Positions 1-5,463 are shown, numbered from the stretch's first letter. The stretch is DNA of 5,463 nt from Prevotella sp. UBA1104 (GCA_002314055.1 DCBP01000043.1:1-5463), one strand, 5' to 3'. The notes: generated by a model from the sequence alone, not told the origin. Numbers and translations: made by a program.

Positions 1-18
1 GCATTTAACGGAAGAACC

Positions 19-51
19 AAAAAACGGTTGGCTCATTCAATGAGCCAACCG
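19..51 (-). terminator. Intrinsic terminator or attenuator, distal hairpin
   Basis: A perfect 12-bp inverted repeat (25-36 with 40-51, arm CGGTTGGCTCAT) encloses a 3-nt TCA loop. Read on the minus strand it is followed at once by six T residues (24 down to 19). The plus-strand exit has no T-run, so the signal points leftward. It is the last of three minus-strand hairpins with U-tracts beyond groEL. It may end the transcript that starts near 207, or work as an attenuator for a gene beyond the left edge. The structure is certain from the sequence; the role is inferred. Confidence 0.72.
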
Positions 52-86
52 AACACATTGATTTTCAGTACCCAGTTTACTGGAAT

Positions 87-118
87 AAAAAAATCGGATG
101 TCTCACGACAACCGATTT
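87..118 (-). terminator. Intrinsic terminator with GTGA tetraloop
   Basis: On the minus strand a 7-bp stem (112-118 with 91-97, AAATCGG/CCGATTT) continues past one T-T mismatch into a 4-bp stem (TGTC/GACA). It is capped by GTGA, a GNRA-type tetraloop, and followed by seven T residues counting the stem foot (93 down to 87). This is a textbook rho-independent shape for leftward transcription. It lies about 90-120 nt after the predicted start near 207, so it would release an RNA of about 120 nt. Confidence 0.75.
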
Positions 119-209
119 CCAAAAACAAACTACTTAAAAACTAATCTACTAAAACAAATCAAAAAATAATGTTATATTATTCACTAATATAATTGTCTCT
201 TTTTATTTC
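87..209 (-). ncRNA. Candidate small RNA or structured 5' leader
   Basis: The stretch between the promoter at 214-246 and the GTGA-loop terminator contains no credible ORF. It is very A/U-rich on the minus strand. It carries an 8-bp A/T-only stem-loop at 172-192 (TTATATTA, loop GTGAA on the minus strand, TAATATAA) and then U-rich single-stranded sequence up to the terminator hairpin. A start near 207 and an end near 87 give about 120 nt. Read-through to the next hairpin would give about 190 nt. I do not recognise the family. A promoter of this type close to terminators is also how the Bacteroidales-1 RNA motif was described, but I cannot match its sequence from memory. The alternative is the leader of a gene starting beyond position 1. 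The extents are approximate. Confidence 0.45.
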
Positions 210-213
210 TGTT

Positions 214-246
214 GCAAATGTAAGCATTTTGTAAATCCGCTCCAAA
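214..246 (-). promoter_or_regulatory. Bacteroidetes housekeeping-type promoter
   Basis: On the minus strand TTTG (246-243) is followed after exactly 20 nt by TACATTTGC (222-214). This fits the Bacteroidetes primary sigma factor consensus of a TTTG box near -33 and TAnnTTTG near -7. The predicted start is near 205-210. The promoter lies past the groEL terminator, so it drives a separate leftward transcript. The same nonamer TACATTTGC occurs in the lyase promoter at 5329-5337. Confidence 0.75.
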
Positions 247-288
247 TATTTTCTAAACTTTTTTATTGCAACTATACAAAAAAGCAAC

Positions 289-325
289 AAAAAAAAGAGC
301 TGATGTATACACACCAACTCTTTTT
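289..325 (-). terminator. groESL operon intrinsic terminator
   Basis: Starting 29 nt after the groEL stop, the minus-strand RNA can form a continuous 15-bp stem (325-311 with 306-292, two G-U wobbles) around a 4-nt GTAT loop. Eight T residues follow the GAGC stem core (296 down to 289); part of that tract pairs with the upstream A-run. The A-run/T-run ends mean it could also stop transcription arriving on the plus strand. Position and structure make it the natural end of the groES-groEL message. Confidence 0.85.
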
Positions 326-354
326 GTTATCTTGACATATCAAATATGATATTT

Positions 355-1983
355 TTACATCATGCCGCCCATGCCAGGGTTGCCCATAGGCATCTGAGGC
401 TTCTCCTCTGGTTTGTCTACGATAAGACACTCAGTAGTGAGGAACATGCCTGCGATAGATGCTGCATTCTCGAGAGCTACGCGCTCAACCTTAGCCGGGT
501 CGATAACTCCAGCTGCACGCAAATCCTCGTAAACATCCTTGCGGGCATTGTAACCGAAGTCGCCCTTGCCCTCGCGAACCCTCTGAACAACTACTGCACC
601 CTCGCCGCCGGCGTTGCGAACAATCTGACGAAGTGGCTCCTCGATGGCACGCTCCACGATGTTCACACCAGTCTGCTCGTCGGCATTCTCGCCCTTAACG
701 CCTTTCAGAGCCTCAAGAGCACGGATGTATGTGGTACCGCCACCTACAACAACACCCTCTTCGATTGCAGCACGTGTAGCGCAGAGTGCATCATCAACAC
801 GGTCTTTCTTCTCCTTCATCTCAACCTCGCTGTTAGCACCAACATAGAGAACAGCTACGCCGCCAGCCATCTTAGCCAGGCGCTCCTGCAGTTTCTCCTT
901 GTCGTAAGAGCTTGTGGTATTAGCAATTTCGTTCTTGATCTGAGCGATACGGTCGGCGATAAGTTCTTTCTTTCCGGCACCCTTAACGATAGTGGTGTTG
1001 TCCTTAGAAACAGTAACCTTGTCGCAAGTACCGAGCATCTCAAGAGTTGCCTGCTCGAGCTTCAAGCCCTTCTCCTCGCTGATTACCACACCGCCGGTCA
1101 ATACGGCGATATCCTCGAGCATTGCCTTGCGACGGTCGCCGAAGCCAGGAGCCTTAACGGCACAAATCTTCAAACCACCACGCAAACGGTTTACAACCAA
1201 TGTGGTGAGAGCCTCTGAGTCTACATCCTCAGCGATAACGAGCAATGGGCGTCCGCTCTCTGCTGCCGGCTGAAGGATAGGCAGGAAGTCTTTGATATTG
1301 CTAATCTTCTTGTCGTAGATAAGGATGTATGGATTATCCATAACGCATTCCATCTTGTCGGAGTCTGTTACGAAATATCCGCTCAGATAACCGCGGTCGA
1401 ACTGCATACCCTCTACAACGTTGATATATGTGTCGCGACTCTTGCTCTCCTCAATAGTAATAACTCCGTCTTTGCTAACCTTGCGCATAGCGTCGGCGAT
1501 GAGCTTACCAATCTCAGGATCGTTGTTGGCGCTGACTGTTGCAACCTGCTCAATCTTGTCATAGTTGTCGTTTACGATCTCGGCATTCTCCTTGATGTAG
1601 TCTACAACAGCATTAACAGCCTTGTCGATACCACGTTTCAAATCCAATGGGTTTGCACCGGCGGTTACGTTCTTCAAGCCCTCTGTTACGATAGCCTGTG
1701 TAAGGATTGTAGCTGTTGTCGTTCCGTCGCCGGCATCGTCGCCAGTCTTGCTTGCCACGCTCTTCACGAGCTGTGCGCCAGTGTTTTGGAACTTATCCTC
1801 AAGTTCGATTTCCTTTGCCACGGTAACACCGTCTTTTGTAATCTGCGGAGCACCGAATTTTTTCTCGATAACCACGTTGCGTCCCTTCGGACCGAGTGTT
1901 ACCTTTACTGCGTTAGCCAACTGGTCTACGCCCTGCTTCAACTGCTCGCGGGCATCTACATCAAATTTTATTTCTTTTGCCAT
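355..1983 (-). CDS. groEL: Chaperonin GroEL (Hsp60)
   Basis: This is the cytosolic 60-kDa chaperonin subunit, which forms a double heptameric ring and folds proteins in an ATP-driven cycle with GroES. The 542-residue length is normal for the family. The equatorial ATP-site motifs are intact: TLGPKGRN (29-36), DGVTVAKEIEL (51-61) and GDGTTTATIL (85-94). The ATPase aspartate is in RVDDAL (D398), the family signature AAIEEGVVVGGG is at 405-416, and the nucleotide-contacting Asp is in VIDPAKV (D495). The tail is Gly/Met-rich and ends GMGGMM, as is usual. The start is supported by the conserved MAKEIKFDVDAR N-terminus and by an AAGGAAA ribosome-binding sequence (1991-1997) 7 nt upstream. It is second in an operon with groES, 137 nt behind it, and is followed by a strong terminator. 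No key residue is missing. The sequence is closest to Bacteroidales GroELs as I remember them. Confidence 0.99.
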   Translation of the reverse strand: MAKEIKFDVDAREQLKQGVDQLANAVKVTLGPKGRNVVIEKKFGAPQITKDGVTVAKEIELEDKFQNTGAQLVKSVASKTGDDAGDGTTTATILTQAIVTEGLKNVTAGANPLDLKRGIDKAVNAVVDYIKENAEIVNDNYDKIEQVATVSANNDPEIGKLIADAMRKVSKDGVITIEESKSRDTYINVVEGMQFDRGYLSGYFVTDSDKMECVMDNPYILIYDKKISNIKDFLPILQPAAESGRPLLVIAEDVDSEALTTLVVNRLRGGLKICAVKAPGFGDRRKAMLEDIAVLTGGVVISEEKGLKLEQATLEMLGTCDKVTVSKDNTTIVKGAGKKELIADRIAQIKNEIANTTSSYDKEKLQERLAKMAGGVAVLYVGANSEVEMKEKKDRVDDALCATRAAIEEGVVVGGGTTYIRALEALKGVKGENADEQTGVNIVERAIEEPLRQIVRNAGGEGAVVVQRVREGKGDFGYNARKDVYEDLRAAGVIDPAKVERVALENAASIAGMFLTTECLIVDKPEEKPQMPMGNPGMGGMM

Positions 1984-2010
1984 GATTGTATTTCCTTATT
2001 TTTTATGTGG

Positions 2011-2074
2011 GTTATAGGACTTATAAGATATATAAGACATATAAAAACTTTTTAGACTTACAAAACTTATAAAG
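2011..2074. repeat. Degenerate 9-bp tandem repeat, consensus CTTATAAGA
   Basis: Seven units with a period of 9 fill much of the groES-groEL spacer: gttatagga, cttataaga, tatataaga, catataaaa, one extra base, ctttttaga, cttacaaaa, cttataaag. The unit core CTTATAAG is itself palindromic, so the array reads alike on both strands. The array ends about 27 bp short of the groEL start codon and would be transcribed in the groESL mRNA. Similar TATAAG-type arrays are, from memory, frequent in Prevotella and Bacteroides spacers. No function is known to me. Confidence 0.7.
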
Positions 2075-2087
2075 TCTGAGTAATCTC

Positions 2088-2109
2088 TTTCCCTCCCTTT
2101 GGGCGGAAA
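2088..2109 (-). other. Small intercistronic hairpin after groES
   Basis: On the minus strand TTTCC (2109-2105 region) pairs with GGAAA, and an inner CCC/GGG stem carries an AAA loop; the two stems are separated by a 1x2 internal loop. It begins 12 nt after the groES stop. No T-run follows, so it is not a terminator. It could protect the 3' end of a processed groES message or uncouple translation from groEL. That role is inference. Confidence 0.4.
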
Positions 2110-2120
2110 TGGTGGGTTTT

Positions 2121-2393
2121 CTATTTTGTTATAACTGCGAGAACGTCGCTCTGGCGCATCATAAGATACTTATTGCCTTCGAACTCAAGCTCAGTTCCTG
2201 AATACTTTCCGTAAAGCACTTCATCGCCTTCCTTGAGAATCATCTCCTCGTCCTTTGTGCCGTTGCCTGCTGCAACAACCTTACCGTGCAAAGGTTTCTC
2301 TTTTGCTGTGTCTGGGATAATAATTCCACCAACCTTCTCCTCTGCTGGAGCCGGCTCAATCAAAACTCTGTCTGCTAATGGTTTAATATTCAT
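2121..2393 (-). CDS. groES: Co-chaperonin GroES (Hsp10)
   Basis: This is the cytosolic heptameric lid that caps the GroEL ring during ATP-dependent folding. It has 90 residues, close to the usual 90-100. It opens with MNIKPLADRVLIEP, the typical GroES N-terminus (KPLxDRVLIE). The mobile loop (about 16-34) carries the hydrophobic GGIIIP segment (22-27) that docks on the GroEL apical domain. The roof hairpin region AAGNGTKDEE is at 41-50, and GDEVLYGKYSG (56-66) is the conserved core strand. It is the first gene of the chaperonin operon, with groEL 137 nt downstream. The A-rich leader has no evident Shine-Dalgarno sequence, so the start rests on the conserved N-terminus. Regulation probably works through the palindrome and promoter-like element at 2466-2508. 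Confidence 0.99.
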   Translation of the reverse strand: MNIKPLADRVLIEPAPAEEKVGGIIIPDTAKEKPLHGKVVAAGNGTKDEEMILKEGDEVLYGKYSGTELEFEGNKYLMMRQSDVLAVITK

Positions 2394-2428
2394 AATTGTA
2401 TGTTTTTAATTTGTTTATACTGTTTACT

Positions 2429-2453
2429 GAACGCCGTTTTGCTCTTGACGCTC
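2429..2453 (-). other. Possible 5' stem-loop of the groES mRNA leader
   Basis: In minus-strand RNA, GAGCGUC (2453-2447) can pair over 7 bp, with two G-U wobbles, with GGCGUUC (2435-2429) around an 11-nt A-rich loop. If transcription starts near 2454, as the sigma-54-like element would predict, this stem sits at the very 5' end of the message, where it could stabilise it. Both the start site and the role are inferred. Confidence 0.35.
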
Positions 2454-2465
2454 ACTTGGCTCTAT

Positions 2466-2480
2466 ACGAAAAGTGTGCCA
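2466..2480 (-). promoter_or_regulatory. Sigma-54-like promoter element for groESL (candidate)
   Basis: On the minus strand TGGCACACTTTTCGT resembles the sigma-54 pattern TGGCACG-N4-TTGC. The -24 half (TGGCAC) is perfect and the spacing to the -12 half is right, but the -12 half reads TCGT rather than TTGC. It would start transcription near 2454, about 60 nt before groES. No TTTG/TAnnTTTG promoter is visible in this spacer, which makes an alternative sigma factor plausible. It could also be a chance by-product of the palindrome arm it overlaps. Confidence 0.35.
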
Positions 2481-2508
2481 AAACACCACGAACGACATTT
2501 TGGCACAC
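2473..2508 (-). promoter_or_regulatory. 36-bp palindrome: operator for groES and/or lyase terminator
   Basis: Two perfect 11-bp arms (GTGTGCCAAAA at 2473-2483, TTTTGGCACAC at 2498-2508) are separated by 14 bp. In minus-strand RNA the stem grows to 16 bp through G-U pairs and is capped by UUCG, but only four T residues follow. It lies 33 nt after the lyase stop codon, so it could terminate that gene. It also overlaps the -24 half of the candidate groES promoter, so it could bind a regulator. It does not match the CIRCE heat-shock operator (TTAGCACTC-N9-GAGTGCTAA). The repeat is certain; the role is open. Confidence 0.65.
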
Positions 2509-2537
2509 ACGCTATATGACGTATTGTCAGATTTTAT

Positions 2538-2558
2538 TGAATTAGGAATGAGGAATGA
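2538..2558. repeat. Three 7-bp units across the lyase stop codon
   Basis: On the minus strand the units are TCATTCC, TCATTCC and TAATTCA (2558 to 2538). The repeat encodes most of the last residues of the lyase (IPHS) and supplies its TAA stop. It resembles the TAATTCC-type microsatellites found after genes in Bacteroidetes, as I recall them. Unit gain or loss would shift the frame and alter the C-terminal end. Confidence 0.55.
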
Positions 2559-5307
2559 GGATTTTCCTTACGGAGACTTGTTTTCCGTCCTTATATGCCT
2601 TCAGGATATACACTCCTGATGGAAGATTCTCCGTGTTTCTGCTTTTTCCTATCATCTTGCCCTCTATATTATATAAGGTATAGGAATCGGCATGCTGCTC
2701 ATCCCTAAGTTCATTGACACCTGTTGTTACGCCATCTACAAAGAAATTGAAATGGCGGGTGTAATTTGATATCTTGTCGGCATCCGTGGCGGTAACGGAA
2801 AACGACGCCAGCGGTTGCCGGTTGCTTTCGGCTGCCGTAAAGACAAATTCACCGTCTGCCGTTCCTTTCTTATATTCCACGGAACCGCCCTGTATTGACG
2901 AAATGCTGAACGACGGTTTGTTTGTGTATCCGGCAAAATATTTCTTCATGTCCACCACAACGCTCTCACCCCGTTTCAAAAAGAAATGCGGCTCTGCCAT
3001 CCAGTTGAGATAGTCCTCAAGATTGGTATATCCGTTGCCGTCGGCGTCTTCGTTCGGACTGCTCACGCCATTAGCCTCCTCCCACCAGTCGGGCATTCCA
3101 TCCTGATCAGTATCCCAGTCGGCATTGCGCCGAGCCTCATAGATGTTCAGTCCGTCGAAGCCCTCGCAGCCGGAATCCTCCTCGCTGTCGATGAGTCCCT
3201 TTTTCCCGCTTCGGCTTCCCTTGGCGGAATAAGTACCTTGTATAGTTTCGCTTATCATCCTCTCGTCGTGATTGTCGAGGAAGGGCTGGTTGGCACCAAC
3301 ATCCGAGAGCACGTTCTTGTATGCCGCCCGTGCTGTTTCCACCGTGGCAAGCGACTCGAAGAATGGCTTATCCACAAACGGAGTCCAGTCGAGTTTCTGT
3401 CCGCCGGAGAGGGAATACTTGTATGTCGTTCCCTTCTTGTCTTCCTGAATGGAGCCATTGTCTTTAGCCTGGCGGATATTTCCGCTGACGTATGCGCTCT
3501 GCGTCCCCGTGCCCGTTCCTTCAAGTTGCAGGTTCAGAAGCGTAGACTGCGATGTGGATGGTCCCATTTTGTAGTAGTTGCCCACGAAGTTTATCTCATG
3601 CGAACCGCCGTCGGTGGCACGTGAGCCCCAGTTGTATACCACGTTGTTGAACACGTCATGATGTCCGTCGTAAGCCCCCACTCCGTCGAGTCCACCGCTA
3701 AGGCTCCAGTTTCTGCCGTTGTTATGGGCAAGCAGGTTGTGGTGGTAAGAACCGACCTTCAGTTCTGAAGACATCTCGCCGCCTCCGATTGTAGCGGCAA
3801 AGCCGTGAGCCTTGCCCGAACTGTAGTTTGGGTGTCCGGCAATGTTCAGAGCTTCTGATATGAGTGTGCGCTGCAGGGTGAGGCTCTTAGCTCCACGACT
3901 GGAGAAAGCCTCGTCGATGGTCCATGATATGGAGCAATGGTCCATGATGGCATTGTCGCAGCCTGCCATTCCCATACCGTCGAGTCCGTTGGCAGAAGCC
4001 TCGTCGGTTATCACTCCATTTTTCATTTCCTTATGCCCCAGTCGCATTCGCATGAAGCGCGTTATCCCCTCGCTCGTCATTCCGAATGGGCAGTCGCGCA
4101 GCATGACACCGTTGCCGGGAGCTGTCTGTCCAGCGATGGTAACATACTGGTCGCCACACATCAGGCGCTTTTTCAGGGCTATCACTCCGCCCACGTCAAA
4201 CACGATGGTACGCGGCCCCGCAAGTTTTTTTATACCATAGCGGAAGGATCCCTCTATAGGATTCTCGTCGTCGCCGTTGTCTTCGAGCGTCGTTACATGA
4301 TACACTATGCCTCCTCTGCCGCCAATGGCATAGCGTCCCCATCCTTCGGCTCCGGGGAAAGCGAGATGACGCGGACGGAACGACCAAGTTTCGCCCTGAC
4401 TGGTTTCGCCGTTGGCGTCTTCCTCGTCGATGCGCCAATAGTATGTATTGAGGTTGCTCGGATTGTCAAGAGTGTATTCGGGTGCCGTCGTTACTGTCTG
4501 CTCCGCAAGTTCGTCTGCCGCCGTTCCCACGAGCACGTGATGCTTCACGGCTGTTGCCGACGGGGTCCAAGTTAGCTTTATGCTGCCTCCATCGGCATCG
4601 GCATGGTAGTTGCGGTTTGAGGGATACGGACTGGTAGCTATGACTGAAGGATTGGAGCTGTCGAATACAAGGGCGTTTACCGTGAGCGAGGTGTTATAGT
4701 AACCGTCTCTGCTGTCGTCTGCACTTGGCGTAGTGATGTAGGATATCGTAACGTCTTTGCCCTCTTGTGCCGCAAACCGTACATAAGAAGCTCCGGACTC
4801 TTCCATGCTCGTTGCCCTTACGGTCTGTTTCACGCCAGAGAGTTTTTTCTCGCCGTCTACATATACGTCGAGTTTCGGCGAACTGTAGTTGTCGGTGTTG
4901 TTGTGATAGGCAAGCAAGGAGTGTTCGCCTGCCGGCAAACCGGAGATGGTGATGTTGAGCCTTACCGCCCCACTGGTTACCTGCGGTGTGTTGTTGTCGG
5001 CTTCAAGTCCGTAGATGGCAAAGCCGTCGGCAACGAGTTTCGTGCTACTAATACCGTTTTTAAACCAGCATGCCCTGAGCGTCTTGCCGGCATAATTTTC
5101 GTCGTTGGCAATGGTAACGGTTATGGCGTTTCCTTTGCCGTCGGTTATTTGTTTCGTATCAGAGGCGGTTGTGGCGAGAGCCCACGGGGTGTAGTCGGGT
5201 TCGTTCACCTCATTGTCGCTTCTGCCCGGATAATTGAAGTCTATCCTCTGGGCATGGATATTCGTCGCACCAAGAATGGCAGCGACGATGATTAGGGTCT
5301 TCTTCAT
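2542..5307 (-). CDS. Secreted family 1 pectate lyase-like protein with Fn3-like, Ca-binding and Por sorting domains
   Basis: This is probably an exported polysaccharide lyase that cleaves polygalacturonate-type chains by Ca2+-dependent beta-elimination. The 921 residues run in this order: signal peptide (1-19, MKKTLIIVAAILGATNIHA, then Q, no lipobox Cys); a beta-rich module of unknown fold (about 22-218); an Fn3-like module (about 222-312, with YYWRIDEEDANG); and the lyase beta-helix (about 315-600). Helix motifs are AFPGAEGWG (316-324), GPRTIVFDVGG (364-374), TIAGQTAPGNG (390-400), MDHCSISWTIDE (455-466, likely Ca-binding Asp456 and Asp465), HHNLLAHNNGRNW (522-534, likely catalytic Arg532) and NNVVYNWG (554-561). 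A DxDxDG Ca-binding repeat pair follows (732-767), then a beta-sandwich-like stretch and a Por/T9SS-type tail (about 874-918, with SGVYILKAYKDGK). The start is set by the signal peptide and the promoter 22 nt upstream. The GRNWSL segment departs from the SRNPR I remember for relatives. The family is clear; the exact substrate is not. Confidence 0.9.
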   Translation of the reverse strand: MKKTLIIVAAILGATNIHAQRIDFNYPGRSDNEVNEPDYTPWALATTASDTKQITDGKGNAITVTIANDENYAGKTLRACWFKNGISSTKLVADGFAIYGLEADNNTPQVTSGAVRLNITISGLPAGEHSLLAYHNNTDNYSSPKLDVYVDGEKKLSGVKQTVRATSMEESGASYVRFAAQEGKDVTISYITTPSADDSRDGYYNTSLTVNALVFDSSNPSVIATSPYPSNRNYHADADGGSIKLTWTPSATAVKHHVLVGTAADELAEQTVTTAPEYTLDNPSNLNTYYWRIDEEDANGETSQGETWSFRPRHLAFPGAEGWGRYAIGGRGGIVYHVTTLEDNGDDENPIEGSFRYGIKKLAGPRTIVFDVGGVIALKKRLMCGDQYVTIAGQTAPGNGVMLRDCPFGMTSEGITRFMRMRLGHKEMKNGVITDEASANGLDGMGMAGCDNAIMDHCSISWTIDEAFSSRGAKSLTLQRTLISEALNIAGHPNYSSGKAHGFAATIGGGEMSSELKVGSYHHNLLAHNNGRNWSLSGGLDGVGAYDGHHDVFNNVVYNWGSRATDGGSHEINFVGNYYKMGPSTSQSTLLNLQLEGTGTGTQSAYVSGNIRQAKDNGSIQEDKKGTTYKYSLSGGQKLDWTPFVDKPFFESLATVETARAAYKNVLSDVGANQPFLDNHDERMISETIQGTYSAKGSRSGKKGLIDSEEDSGCEGFDGLNIYEARRNADWDTDQDGMPDWWEEANGVSSPNEDADGNGYTNLEDYLNWMAEPHFFLKRGESVVVDMKKYFAGYTNKPSFSISSIQGGSVEYKKGTADGEFVFTAAESNRQPLASFSVTATDADKISNYTRHFNFFVDGVTTGVNELRDEQHADSYTLYNIEGKMIGKSRNTENLPSGVYILKAYKDGKQVSVRKILIPHS

Positions 5308-5328
5308 ATGTCAGTAGTTTAATATTCT

Positions 5329-5360
5329 GCAAATGTACGAATTATTTACAATAATACAAA
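5329..5360 (-). promoter_or_regulatory. Bacteroidetes housekeeping-type promoter of the lyase gene
   Basis: On the minus strand TTTG (5360-5357), a 19-nt spacer and TACATTTGC (5337-5329) match the phylum's -33/-7 consensus. Transcription would start near 5322-5325, leaving a leader of only about 15-18 nt. That leader has no Shine-Dalgarno sequence before the ATG at 5307-5305. The gene therefore has its own promoter rather than depending on an upstream polysaccharide operon. Confidence 0.78.
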
Positions 5361-5463
5361 ACTATAAAGAGTTTCATCCCCATTGCAAAACATCATCGGG
5401 CGAAAAAGAGAGTTCTTAGAGAAACTTGAATTATTTATTACCGTGTCCTATACTGAATAACTT

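Noticed and set aside
346..1218. Long plus-strand open frame (290 codons) antisense to groEL
   Set aside because: It overlaps a certain groEL gene on the other strand, has a composition typical of the reverse frame of a conserved gene, and shows no recognisable domain or start signal.
2054..2077. Hairpin AGACTT/AAGTCT in the groES-groEL spacer as a terminator
   Set aside because: It has only 6 bp around a 12-nt loop, no T-tract, and is explained by the 9-bp repeat; stopping here would cut off groEL.
2473..2508. CIRCE/HrcA operator
   Set aside because: The arms are GTGTGCCAAAA/TTTTGGCACAC with a 14-bp centre, not TTAGCACTC-N9-GAGTGCTAA.
2986..4575. Two 212-codon plus-strand frames antisense to the lyase
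   Set aside because: They lie opposite a well-supported 921-residue gene and have no domain, ribosome-binding site or promoter of their own.
5338..5463. 3' end of an upstream minus-strand gene or a further RNA at the right edge
   Set aside because: One frame stays open for ten codons from the edge before a TAA, and there is a weak 5-bp stem before CTCTCTTTTT, but neither is enough to support a gene or terminator.
1..5463. CRISPR array, insertion sequence, tRNA or rRNA gene
   Set aside because: I saw no spaced identical repeats of CRISPR length, no transposase or terminal repeats, and no cloverleaf or rRNA-like sequence.

Overview
The window looks like chromosomal DNA from a Bacteroidales bacterium, most likely Prevotella or a close relative. 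Three things support this: GroEL and GroES sequences of Bacteroidetes type, two promoters matching the phylum's TTTG-N19/20-TAnnTTTG pattern, and a secreted polysaccharide lyase that ends in a type IX secretion (Por) sorting-like tail. All supported genes lie on the minus strand. Apart from groEL, starts lack a clear Shine-Dalgarno sequence, which is normal in this phylum.

Read in the direction of transcription (right to left), the layout is as follows. (1) 5308-5463 is an upstream spacer with a strong, close promoter. (2) 5307-2542 encodes a 921-residue secreted multidomain family 1 pectate lyase-like protein. (3) 2541-2394 is a regulatory spacer holding a 36-bp palindrome that can act as the lyase terminator and overlaps a sigma-54-like promoter element for the chaperonin operon. 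(4) 2393-2121 is groES, followed by a 137-bp spacer carrying a 9-bp-period AT-rich repeat and a small hairpin. (5) 1983-355 is groEL, closed by an intrinsic terminator at 289-325. (6) 1-288 has no convincing protein gene. It carries its own promoter at 214-246, then a very U-rich stretch with three stem-loops, two of which are followed by U-tracts. This reads as a free-standing small RNA or the structured leader of a gene beyond the left edge.

groES and groEL form the usual two-gene chaperonin operon. The lyase is an exported enzyme that probably acts on pectin-like polysaccharide. No SusC/SusD, regulator or other carbohydrate gene is in view, so I see no functional link to the chaperonins beyond adjacency.

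I found no clearly new protein system. The parts most worth a second look are the unassigned transcript at the left edge (about 19-246), the palindrome in front of groES, and changed residues around the likely catalytic arginine of the lyase.
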